In this document: piece after piece, positions 7,988 to 13,351 of the stretch
Position numbering within the stretch: position 1 is the first letter of the stretch
How the letters are laid out: the number at the start of each line of letters is the position of its first letter
Source: Methanosarcina sp.
GTDB lineage: Archaea > Halobacteriota > Methanosarcinia > Methanosarcinales > Methanosarcinaceae
Direction of reading: 5' to 3'
Length of the DNA: 15,078 nucleotides
Assembly (NCBI GenBank): GCA_013331265.1
Contig: DUGS01000200.1
Location: forward strand, 11,470-26,547
Made by a program: the position numbers and the translations under genes
Notes under the pieces: generated by a model
Databases searched by the model: none
Seen by the model: the letters and a program-made list of their open reading frames with translations, nothing else
What the model was told of the DNA's origin: nothing

Positions 7988-8440
7988 ATGGAAAATTATG
8001 AAAATACAATAAATTCAGAATCTGGATTTAGCTCCTTTGACTACGCAGGATTCTGGATTCGTCTGGGAGCAAGGATAATTGATTCAATTATTTTATCTAT
8101 CTTGTTCATGGTACTTGGAAAACTGGTCCCCTGGCTCAGTCAAGGTGAAACTCCTAATGAGATTATATCTGCCTTTGTGGTAAGTTTTCTGATCGGCGTC
8201 ATATACTACGCAGTTATGGAAGGTTCCTCCATGCAGGCTTCAATCGGTAAGCAGGTCTTTAAGTTGAAGGTAATTGACAAATCCGGAGAAAAGCTCTCTA
8301 TGTCTAAAGCTTTATTAAGATCCATCACCAAAGAAATCGGGATTATGTTCCTCGTTGGAGGACTCATGGTGGGGTTCACGGACAAAAAACGTGGTCTTCA
8401 CGACATGGTAGCTGGTACCTATGTTGTCAAGGGTCGTTAA
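7988..8440 (+). CDS. RDD-family membrane protein
   Basis: A 150-residue protein with the RDD domain, a small three-helix membrane module of mostly unknown function, reported in some members as a Na+/H+ transporter. The family pattern is clear: AGFWIRLGARIIDSII with Arg29 and Asp32 at the first helix (about 30-48), a second helix near 58-78, the motif GKQVFKLKVID, a third helix near 115-131, and the closing DKKRGLHDMVAGTYVV. I place the start at the ATG at 7988 because AGGTGA lies five bases upstream of it. A GTG at 7979 would put that ribosome site inside the gene. It is divergent from the ABC operon and appears to be transcribed alone. Confidence 0.88.
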   Translation: MENYENTINSESGFSSFDYAGFWIRLGARIIDSIILSILFMVLGKLVPWLSQGETPNEIISAFVVSFLIGVIYYAVMEGSSMQASIGKQVFKLKVIDKSGEKLSMSKALLRSITKEIGIMFLVGGLMVGFTDKKRGLHDMVAGTYVVKGR

Positions 8441-8557
8441 GAGTACCACTGTATTATTTAATCAGAGTCATGACTAAAAATGAGGACGAAAATGCCTGTT
8501 TGCTCAACATGTGATGCAATTATTATGTGAAGTTTTTCAGTTTTGTTCCAGAATTTT

Positions 8558-8600
8558 GGTGACGGAATTATTAGATATATGGTGACGGAATTATTAGATA
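8558..8600 (+). repeat. Tandem direct repeat, 23-base period
   Basis: The 20-base sequence ggtgacggaattattagata occurs at 8558-8577 and again at 8581-8600, separated by tat. The identity extends one further T to the left of each copy. The second copy directly abuts the left end of the MITE-like element. Confidence 0.9.
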
Positions 8601-8730
8601 GAGCCTATTCCAAAACATAAAATCGCGTCTTAGGATTTCAAATCCCACACGACCAATCGAGTTTCGGATCATGAAAATGGTTTTGAGAATTTTATTGATA
8701 TGAAAATAAAATTGGTTTTGGGATGAGCTC
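8601..8730. mobile_element. 130-bp MITE-like element with terminal inverted repeats
   Basis: The ends 8601-8616 (gagcctattccaaaac) and 8715-8730 (reverse complement gagctcatcccaaaac) match at 13 of 16 positions. The trinucleotide ATA flanks both sides (8598-8600 and 8731-8733), as a 3-bp target duplication would. There is no transposase inside, and a degenerate second copy of the right end lies near 8678-8692. The ends look like those of IS5-type elements, but I could not match a named element. Confidence 0.55.
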
Positions 8731-8738
8731 ATATAATA
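8731..8738 (+). promoter_or_regulatory. TATA box for the small membrane-protein gene
   Basis: ATATAATA starts at the first base after the right end of the MITE-like element. Transcription would begin near 8760, giving a leader of about 30 bases with the GGTGAG ribosome site. Confidence 0.45.
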
Positions 8739-8791
8739 TCATTTAAAACTGGCTGAACAATAATTAAAATAGTTGTAAGGTGAGTGATTAT

Positions 8792-8914
8792 ATGTCAAAA
8801 TCTAAAGATAATATATTAGGGTTTATGCTTAATGGTTTTGATTTTATTCCTAATACTGTAAGATTTATTATTTTTGTTATTATATTAGCAGTAGGATATA
8901 TTTATTTCATGTAA
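8792..8914 (+). CDS. Small (40-residue) single-pass membrane protein
   Basis: A short gene encoding 40 residues. The N-terminal half is polar (MSKSKDNILGFMLNGFDFIP). The C-terminal half, about 24-39, is one strongly hydrophobic helix (RFIIFVIILAVGYIYF). Three signals support it as real: a strong AAGGTGAG ribosome site (8777-8784) seven bases before the ATG, a TATA box at usual distance, and a hairpin plus T-run terminator 11 bases after the TAA stop. Codons are very AT-rich (many ATA, TTA, TTT), unlike the longer genes nearby, which could mean recent arrival or fast evolution. I do not recognise a family. It could be a regulatory membrane peptide, a toxin-like peptide or a subunit of a membrane complex; the sequence does not decide. 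Confidence 0.7.
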   Translation: MSKSKDNILGFMLNGFDFIPNTVRFIIFVIILAVGYIYFM

Positions 8915-8924
8915 ATTTAATAAA

Positions 8925-8954
8925 CCTGCCTTTAGCAGGCACTTATCTTTTTTT
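8925..8954 (+). terminator. Hairpin plus T-run terminator of the small membrane-protein gene
   Basis: CCTGC (8925-8929) pairs with GCAGG (8935-8939) around a 5-base loop, and seven T follow at 8948-8954. Confidence 0.7.
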
Positions 8955-9046
8955 AATATTTTAACTGATAGCGTCTTGTTTTGGCTATTTACATGAAATT
9001 GATGCTCTTTCTTATCTGATCTTTACATATCTAAAAATCAACGTTC

Positions 9047-9064
9047 GTTGAAAAGTATAGTTTA
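9047..9064 (-). repeat. 18-bp element, copy 2 (inverted partner at 7856-7873)
   Basis: gttgaaaagtatagttta, the exact reverse complement of 7856-7873, ends 50 bases before the start of the 7-TM gene. A small TCAACG-TT-CGTTGA palindrome (9039-9052) overlaps its left end. Confidence 0.7.
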
Positions 9065-9079
9065 TCTCCATTTTTCAAA

Positions 9080-9091
9080 AAATATATATAA
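9080..9091 (+). promoter_or_regulatory. TATA-like stretch before the 7-TM gene
   Basis: An AAATATATATAAT stretch lies about 25-35 bases before the ATG at 9115. Transcription would then start almost at the start codon, suggesting a leaderless or very short-leader message. This fits the lack of a well-placed ribosome site. Confidence 0.4.
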
Positions 9092-9114
9092 TTAAGGACT
9101 GTTGAAGATGATGG

Positions 9115-9897
9115 ATGACTGCTGGCTTATTCAATGCAACTTTAAGTGAAGAACTCCTGAACCAGGTCTCAGAAGCTGTAGCTTCTGCCAGCATATCCGA
9201 TATCATATTCGATCTTTTTTTATATGCTCTGATGGTAGGCTTAGCTCTACAGATCTTTCGGGAAACTTCGAAGATCTATTCTTTCATGGAATACGAAGGG
9301 CTCAGATATTTCAAAAATACCTTCTTTTTCTACGGACTCGCTAATTTTTTTCTGCTTGTCCTGGACCTTGTGTTCCTGCTGGCCAAATCCTCAACGAGGG
9401 CATCTTTATACATGTTAGCCATTAGTATGATTCCGCTTTTTATTCTAGCCGGGATATGCTTCTGGTTTGCCAAGGTAAACCTGCTATCTTCGATTAGCTG
9501 GAAAATGGTAGAGGGAACCCTGGGAAAAAGATTCTATAAGTTTCTTTATTTCATTTTCCTCATGTTTCTCACGATGATGGATATGTTAGTATACATACTC
9601 ATTTCAATATTTTTGGGAGAATACTATGCCTTTGGCTACAAGGCCTTTATTTTTGTGTTTATACTGCTATTGATCAGGTCAAACATGCGTTCGTGTGGAG
9701 AAACAAAAACAATAACCCACCCATATTATCTGGGCCTGATTCTTCTCTTTACCCTGAGTTTTCTGGGTAATATCTCGCCGCTTCTCGAAGGAAAGTCCGC
9801 AGAACTGATAAGCTCTGCTTTTGATTTATTGACCCTTATCGCTTATGTAATAATTCTCAAAGGAATAAGAAAATGGAGCCGTATTCTTCTGACATGA
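9115..9897 (+). CDS. Seven-helix membrane protein of unknown function
   Basis: A 260-residue polytopic membrane protein that I do not recognise. Hydrophobic segments lie at about 29-49, 70-90, 98-120, 142-168, 172-190, 204-222 and 233-251, which suggests seven helices, with short charged loops and no soluble domain. The ATG at 9115 is the only possible in-frame start because a TGA lies two codons upstream. It overlaps two further ATGs in another frame (9108, 9111), which stop after 13 codons. No good ribosome site is seen. The 3' end overlaps the winged-helix gene by 25 bases, so the two are probably made together, as in membrane-sensor plus regulator pairs. An 18-bp inverted element lies 50 bases upstream. 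Confidence 0.8.
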   Translation: MTAGLFNATLSEELLNQVSEAVASASISDIIFDLFLYALMVGLALQIFRETSKIYSFMEYEGLRYFKNTFFFYGLANFFLLVLDLVFLLAKSSTRASLYMLAISMIPLFILAGICFWFAKVNLLSSISWKMVEGTLGKRFYKFLYFIFLMFLTMMDMLVYILISIFLGEYYAFGYKAFIFVFILLLIRSNMRSCGETKTITHPYYLGLILLFTLSFLGNISPLLEGKSAELISSAFDLLTLIAYVIILKGIRKWSRILLT

Positions 9898-10175
9898 AGC
9901 CTTTTCAAAAACGAAGCAGGCTTGAAATTATTCAGGATATTCTTAAGGTTATCCGCGACTCCAATAACATAATCAGTCCTACAAAACTTCAAAGGTTGTC
10001 CAATCTTTCCTACCAGATGTTTGAAGAATACCTGGGAGAACTTGAATCTAAAGGGATGGTAGAATTAAAGCAGTATAAAGGAAAAAGGAATGTGTATTCT
10101 TTGACTCAGAAAGGCAAACAGTTCCTGGATAAATATGAGGATTTCGTGTCTTTTTTAAGGGAATTTGGGTTATAA
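9873..10175 (+). CDS. Archaeal winged-helix DNA-binding protein (HTH_45-like)
   Basis: A 100-residue transcription-regulator-like protein. After RSRLEIIQDILKVI comes the helix-turn-helix part (about 33-65: ISPTKLQRLSNLSYQMFEEYL), then the wing and the closing pattern YSLTQKGKQFLDKY (about 80-93). This matches the small archaeal winged-helix family related to PhrH/HTH_45, in which 'LT.KG..FL' is diagnostic. The ATG at 9873 has AAAGGA eight bases upstream, inside the end of the 7-TM gene. An alternative ATG at 9894 would give a 4-base ATGA overlap but a poorer ribosome site. The overlap implies coupled translation with the 7-TM protein. Target genes are unknown; autoregulation is plausible but not shown. 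Confidence 0.85.
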   Translation: MEPYSSDMKPFQKRSRLEIIQDILKVIRDSNNIISPTKLQRLSNLSYQMFEEYLGELESKGMVELKQYKGKRNVYSLTQKGKQFLDKYEDFVSFLREFGL

Positions 10176-10258
10176 GCACATTTATCTCCGGGTATCAAAA
10201 ATAAATAATTCATCAATCGTTGTACTGTCTTAATTTGCAGTGGAGATAATGCATTTAT

Positions 10259-10265
10259 AAAAAAA
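10259..10265 (-). terminator. T-run terminator of the pirin gene
   Basis: Seven T on the minus strand start nine bases after the TAA stop of the pirin gene. Nearby, TTATCTCC (10182-10189) and GGAGATAA (10242-10249) form a weak inverted repeat across this convergent spacer. Confidence 0.5.
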
Positions 10266-10273
10266 TAACGAAT

Positions 10274-11194
10274 TTAATTTTTTCTTCCTTTATATTTTAT
10301 AAATGACCCTTGCCTGTATTCTTCAAAAGCTATTTTTAATTCTTCCTGTGTGTTCATGACTATTGGCCCATACCAGGCAACAGGCTCCCCGATAGTTTTT
10401 CCCGACATAAGAAGAAACCTTAAACCTCTATCTCCTGCAGTTACCTCAATTGAATCTCCATCTCCGTAGAGGACAAGGGTCTCCTGACCTATTATAAAGT
10501 CCTCTGCCGGGTCAAGATACCTTTCCCCTTCAACCTCAAAGGCACCAGGGTCTTTTTCCCTGTCAAAATATCCACTGCCTTCTATTACGTATGCAAAGAC
10601 AGTATGGCCCTGGGTTGTGATATGAAAAAACTTTTCCCCCGGCGGCACTGTAATATCCAGGTATTCGGGATCTGTAAATATTTCCCGCACAGGTCCCTCA
10701 ACCCCGTTTACTTCTCCGCAGATAATCCTTACCTTCAGCCCTTTTTCCATTAAAAGCTCAGGAATGCGATTGCTTTTGATTTCCCGGTAGTGAGGTTCCA
10801 TCATCTTAAGCGAAGCCGGAAGATTTGCCCAGAGTTGAAAACCCCATAGAGCTCCGTTTTCATCCCCATGTGGCATTTCCTTATGGATAATCCCGCTTCC
10901 AGCAGTCATCCACTGCACTTCTCCTGACCGGATTATACCTCTGTTTCCCAGGCTGTCTTCGTGCCTTATCTCTCCTTGCAGGACATAAGTAATAGTCTCA
11001 ATCCCCCTGTGCGGGTGCCAGGGAAATCCCATACTGTACTCCTCCGGTTTTTCCGAATGAAATTCATCAAGCAGCAAAAAAGGGTCGAACTCAGACACAT
11101 ACCGGAATCCGAATGCTCTCTTAAGGTGCACTCCTGCCCCTTCAATAGTTGGCATACTCTTCCTTATTTTTCTAATTCTTCTGGGATTAGCCAT
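10274..11194 (-). CDS. Pirin-family bicupin protein
   Basis: A 306-residue metal-binding bicupin of the pirin family. Some members oxidise quercetin; others act as regulators. The archaeal role is unknown. The N-terminal cupin has the metal ligands His60 and His62 (FPWHPHRGIET) and His104 and Glu106 (SGIIHKE), all intact, plus the usual RAFG and DPFLLLDEF motifs. The C-terminal cupin ends with the family's 'P..WYGPIVMNT' sequence. I chose the ATG at 11194 (MANPRRIRKIRK) because AGAGGAGTGG stands about 8-10 bases upstream. A TTG at 11242 in the same frame would overlap the promoter. Residues 214-218 read KDPGA, followed by Phe, the recognition motif of the Connectase encoded nearby. The gene stands alone on the minus strand. 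Confidence 0.9.
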   Translation of the reverse strand: MANPRRIRKIRKSMPTIEGAGVHLKRAFGFRYVSEFDPFLLLDEFHSEKPEEYSMGFPWHPHRGIETITYVLQGEIRHEDSLGNRGIIRSGEVQWMTAGSGIIHKEMPHGDENGALWGFQLWANLPASLKMMEPHYREIKSNRIPELLMEKGLKVRIICGEVNGVEGPVREIFTDPEYLDITVPPGEKFFHITTQGHTVFAYVIEGSGYFDREKDPGAFEVEGERYLDPAEDFIIGQETLVLYGDGDSIEVTAGDRGLRFLLMSGKTIGEPVAWYGPIVMNTQEELKIAFEEYRQGSFIKYKGRKN

Positions 11195-11232
11195 TATAAA
11201 TACCACTCCTCTGAAATAATCCATTAAATTCT

Positions 11233-11245
11233 GCATATACAAAAA
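11233..11245 (-). promoter_or_regulatory. TATA box for pirin
   Basis: The minus strand reads TTTTTGTATATGC. Transcription would start near 11212, just before the ribosome site, which supports the ATG at 11194 as the true start. Confidence 0.4.
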
Positions 11246-11271
11246 AAATAGGTCCGATTGAGTGCAGCTAA

Positions 11272-11460
11272 ATGGATGCAGGCTGCTGTGATTACATCGA
11301 AACTTTGCCTGATAACAATTTCCTTATCTTAAGTAATGCTCAAGCCCATGAGAATTTCTTGACTCTTGTGCTTGCGCCCATACTGGTCCCCTATGTAAGT
11401 ATCGCAGTCGATATATTTGGGTTTGTTGGAAAAATCTGGTTTTCAAGATATGATTTTTAA
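11272..11460 (+). CDS. Doubtful 62-residue ORF with a hydrophobic stretch
   Basis: A possible small protein whose second half is hydrophobic (LTLVLAPILVPYVSIAVDIF). It has no ribosome site before the ATG and a TAA immediately upstream, and I recognise no family. It may be a gene fragment or chance. The sequences that follow (11527-11566 and 11596-11638) look like mobile-element or regulatory debris. Confidence 0.22.
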   Translation: MDAGCCDYIETLPDNNFLILSNAQAHENFLTLVLAPILVPYVSIAVDIFGFVGKIWFSRYDF

Positions 11461-11526
11461 TACGGACGTATGCAGGAGATAGTTCTATGTTTCAACTGTT
11501 TAACAATAAGATATTAAAATGGCTCG

Positions 11527-11566
11527 TGAACTACCACTCAGCTAAAGACTCAGGGGTTTTACGCTT
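11527..11566 (+). mobile_element. Possible IS200/IS605 right-end relic
   Basis: The pattern gaactacc, an imperfect stem (CCACTCAG / CTCAGGGG, about six of eight pairs), a TAAAG loop, then GGGGTTTTA resembles the right-end structured region found after tnpB in IS200/IS605 elements. No tnpB or tnpA is present, so this would be a remnant. Confidence 0.3.
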
Positions 11567-11595
11567 CTTCATATAAATTAAATATCTATCAAAAC

Positions 11596-11638
11596 GTATA
11601 AAAAAAAGGCTTAAGTATTTTAAGATACAAGCCTATAC
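11596..11638. repeat. Strong bulged hairpin
   Basis: GTATA (11596-11600), GGCTT (11608-11612) and GTAT (11615-11618) pair with TATAC (11634-11638), AAGCC (11629-11633) and ATAC (11625-11628) around a TTTAAG loop. A seven-A bulge and a two-A bulge lie on the left side only. It lies about 125 bases before the next gene. Confidence 0.65.
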
Positions 11639-11760
11639 TATAGATTGGCTAAATAGTCTATATGTATTCACACTAGTAGTTATGTAAAAAATGTGTCAGT
11701 TATGCCGAGCTCGAATTAACCTTTTACAGATTTAGAGTATAAAATTTAGGAGATATGCAC

Positions 11761-12450
11761 ATGGGTATTTTTTCTACAGGTATGAGTCCGGAGCTGAAAG
11801 CTTTTCTTGAGGCAGAAGATCTGGATGACTTGGTGAAAGCGAGATCTAATTTAAGGCATCTAGATGAGAAAGATATGAAGAAGATTCGTTGCACACTCCA
11901 GAGTTGGAACAGCCCACAGGCAGTATCTAACCTGCTTTTTCACCCTTTCCTTATACCCGCAGGTATGAGGACAAGCTGCCTCCTTAGAGGGCTAAGAGAA
12001 AAGAAAAACCCGTATTATGTCCTTGCCTCTATAGTCGGGCTTCAGGGGATTGACCCCACAGGATTCTCAGAAGCAGATAGAAAAGAAATAAAAGAATGTT
12101 TGATTTCTACTCTCAAAACTTCAGAAGGGATAATTTCAGCGAGAGCTTCGGTTAGTGTCCGTGACTATTTATCCTCCGAAGATGCCTCTATTATGTTTGA
12201 GCTCCTTAACCATCCTGACGAAACTACAAGGCATAACATCTTATGCTGGTTAATCAGAGTCATGGGGGAAAAGGGTTCCAATGCATTTGTTTTAATGGTA
12301 AGAAGCAGCAATATACCTGAAGATGTAAAGACGGAAGCACTCGATAAATATCAGGAACATCTCAGGCAAAAAGAAATTGGAGAGCACAGCTTATATTCAA
12401 TGCCTCTTTACGCATATATTCCAAATCTCAGGGATGTAACGAACTTGTAG
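11761..12450 (+). CDS. Helical-repeat (HEAT-like) protein of unknown function
   Basis: A soluble 229-residue protein with no signal peptide or membrane segment. It is predicted to be almost all helical, with alternating leucine and alanine helices about 30-40 residues long, which suggests HEAT/ARM-like repeats (for example LKAFLEAEDLDDLVKARSNL, SIMFELLNHPDETTRHNILC). I do not recognise a named family. I chose the ATG at 11761 (MGIFSTGM) because AGGAG lies eight bases upstream. The ATG at 11755 (MHMG) would leave only two bases. The gene ends in TAG immediately followed by an in-frame TGA. This double stop would prevent extension if UAG were read as pyrrolysine. It has no operon partners. Confidence 0.72.
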   Translation: MGIFSTGMSPELKAFLEAEDLDDLVKARSNLRHLDEKDMKKIRCTLQSWNSPQAVSNLLFHPFLIPAGMRTSCLLRGLREKKNPYYVLASIVGLQGIDPTGFSEADRKEIKECLISTLKTSEGIISARASVSVRDYLSSEDASIMFELLNHPDETTRHNILCWLIRVMGEKGSNAFVLMVRSSNIPEDVKTEALDKYQEHLRQKEIGEHSLYSMPLYAYIPNLRDVTNL

Positions 12451-12734
12451 TGAACTTAACTCAGGGTTACCGAATTACAAATATTTCTGGCTTTCTGACC
12501 CGTGCAATGTTATTCGCTTTATCGAACCATTCAAGAGAATCGATAAATAACAGACCAATTCCGCTTTATCGTACTTTGTTGACTTCTCAAGATTCGTCTT
12601 TCTGTTTTTCTCTTTTTTTTGGGCCGGTTTGCCAGACAAGGTCCAGGTGGAGTATTTCTTTGAGAAGAATTATTAAGAAATATAAATACCTAAAGCAAAG
12701 TGACTCTTAAAGACAGGTTCTGGAGCAGATTTAA
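12451..12734. other. Spacer before the Connectase gene
   Basis: Nothing coding is convincing here. A frame from 12450 to 12710 starts inside the previous stop codon and lacks a ribosome site. The spacer holds a T8 run inside a pyrimidine tract (about 12597-12620) that could end the upstream message, and the Connectase promoter. Confidence 0.45.
12678..12688 (+). promoter_or_regulatory. TATA box for the Connectase gene
   Basis: AAATATAAATA lies 47-57 bases before the ATG. Transcription would start near 12708, leaving a leader of about 27 bases with the GGAG ribosome site at 12722-12725. Confidence 0.5.
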
Positions 12735-13316
12735 ATGACCCTTGTTATCGCTTTTATAGGAAAGAACGGCGCAGTAATGGCAGGAGATATGCGGGAAATT
12801 ACTTTTGAAGGGGAGAAGCCCGACAGGGAGAAACTCGAAAAAGAGCTTTACAGCGGCGCAATAGTTACGGATGAGGAACTGGCAAAGAAAGCAGAGGAGT
12901 TCGGGGTCAAAATAATGGTTGAGGACTGCAAGGAAAAAGTCTCGGAAAGGGATGGGGTCCTGGTAGGAGAGGTATCTTCAGTTGAGGGAGGAGTCGTTAA
13001 AAAAAGAAGGCTTTATGCCTCAGCAGGGAACTATGCAATTGCCGAACTGAGAGATTCCGAGATGACACCGACTTCGCAGAGGAAGGGGAGCAATTTCATA
13101 GCTTTCGGAAACGAGTTTACGAAGCAGGTCGCTAACAAGTGCTTTAAGGACCAATGGACGAAAAAAAGCAATCTACAGGATGCAGTGAAGATCATTATCA
13201 TGTGTATGGAAACTGCCGCTAAGAAAACAGCTTCCGTGAGCAGGCAGTTTGTTATTGTGCAGACCGCATCGAATGCTGATGTTTTGAAAGTTGTGGAAAA
13301 AGACAGAAAAGGATGA
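12735..13316 (+). CDS. Connectase / DUF2121 proteasome-like protein ligase
   Basis: A 193-residue member of the methanogen DUF2121 family, whose characterised members are Connectases. These are relatives of proteasome beta subunits that use an N-terminal threonine to cut and rejoin proteins at a KDPGA motif, best known in MtrA of the methyltransferase complex. The start is MTLVIAFIGKNGAVMAGDMR. Removal of Met exposes Thr1, and the Asp of GDMRE then falls at position 17, as in proteasome beta subunits. A charged insert (about 25-85) separates this from the second part of the fold (RLYASAGNYAIAEL, then KIIIMCMETAAKKTASVS). The ATG at 12735 has GGAG nine bases upstream. It stands alone and converges with adenine deaminase. 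The family assignment is from motif recognition; ligase activity of this copy is inferred. Confidence 0.85.
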   Translation: MTLVIAFIGKNGAVMAGDMREITFEGEKPDREKLEKELYSGAIVTDEELAKKAEEFGVKIMVEDCKEKVSERDGVLVGEVSSVEGGVVKKRRLYASAGNYAIAELRDSEMTPTSQRKGSNFIAFGNEFTKQVANKCFKDQWTKKSNLQDAVKIIIMCMETAAKKTASVSRQFVIVQTASNADVLKVVEKDRKG

Positions 13317-13319
13317 AAA

Positions 13320-13338
13320 GGCAGAGAAATTCTCTGCC
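13320..13338. terminator. Shared bidirectional terminator hairpin
   Basis: GGCAGAG (13320-13326) pairs perfectly with CTCTGCC (13332-13338) around AAATT. It fills the 35-base gap between the two convergent genes and is followed by a short T-rich stretch on the minus strand, so it could end both transcripts. Confidence 0.7.
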
Positions 13339-13351
13339 CGGCGCCTTCTGT

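Larger units (their letters stand above)
8441..8791. other. Accessory-looking spacer: direct repeat and MITE-like element
   Basis: No full gene is visible. The spacer contains, in order, a 12-codon frame (8492-8530) with a ribosome-site-like GAGG, a tandem direct repeat (8558-8600), a MITE-like element (8601-8730), and the promoter and ribosome site of the small membrane-protein gene at 8792. Confidence 0.55.
11461..11760. other. Upstream region of the helical-repeat gene
   Basis: Besides the relic and hairpin, this spacer holds a CTATATGT stretch near 11657-11664 as a possible TATA box, and the ribosome site AGGAG at 11748-11752. A better-looking TATAAAAT at 11738-11745 is too close to the start codon unless the message is leaderless. 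Confidence 0.35.

Noticed and set aside
8458..8472. ttaatcagagtcatg here repeated at 12250-12264
   Set aside because: A 15-base match with no flanking similarity, one copy within a coding region; most likely coincidence.
10182..10249. TTATCTCC ... GGAGATAA inverted repeat as a terminator
   Set aside because: Arms of eight bases separated by 52 bases are too weak; the T-run next to the pirin stop explains termination better.
11738..11745. TATAAAAT as promoter of the helical-repeat gene
   Set aside because: Transcription would start at or past the ATG, while a good ribosome site lies between, which implies a promoter farther upstream.
12450..12710. 86-codon frame after the helical-repeat gene
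   Set aside because: Its GTG start lies inside the preceding TAG-TGA, it has no ribosome site, and its composition and sequence resemble no protein family.
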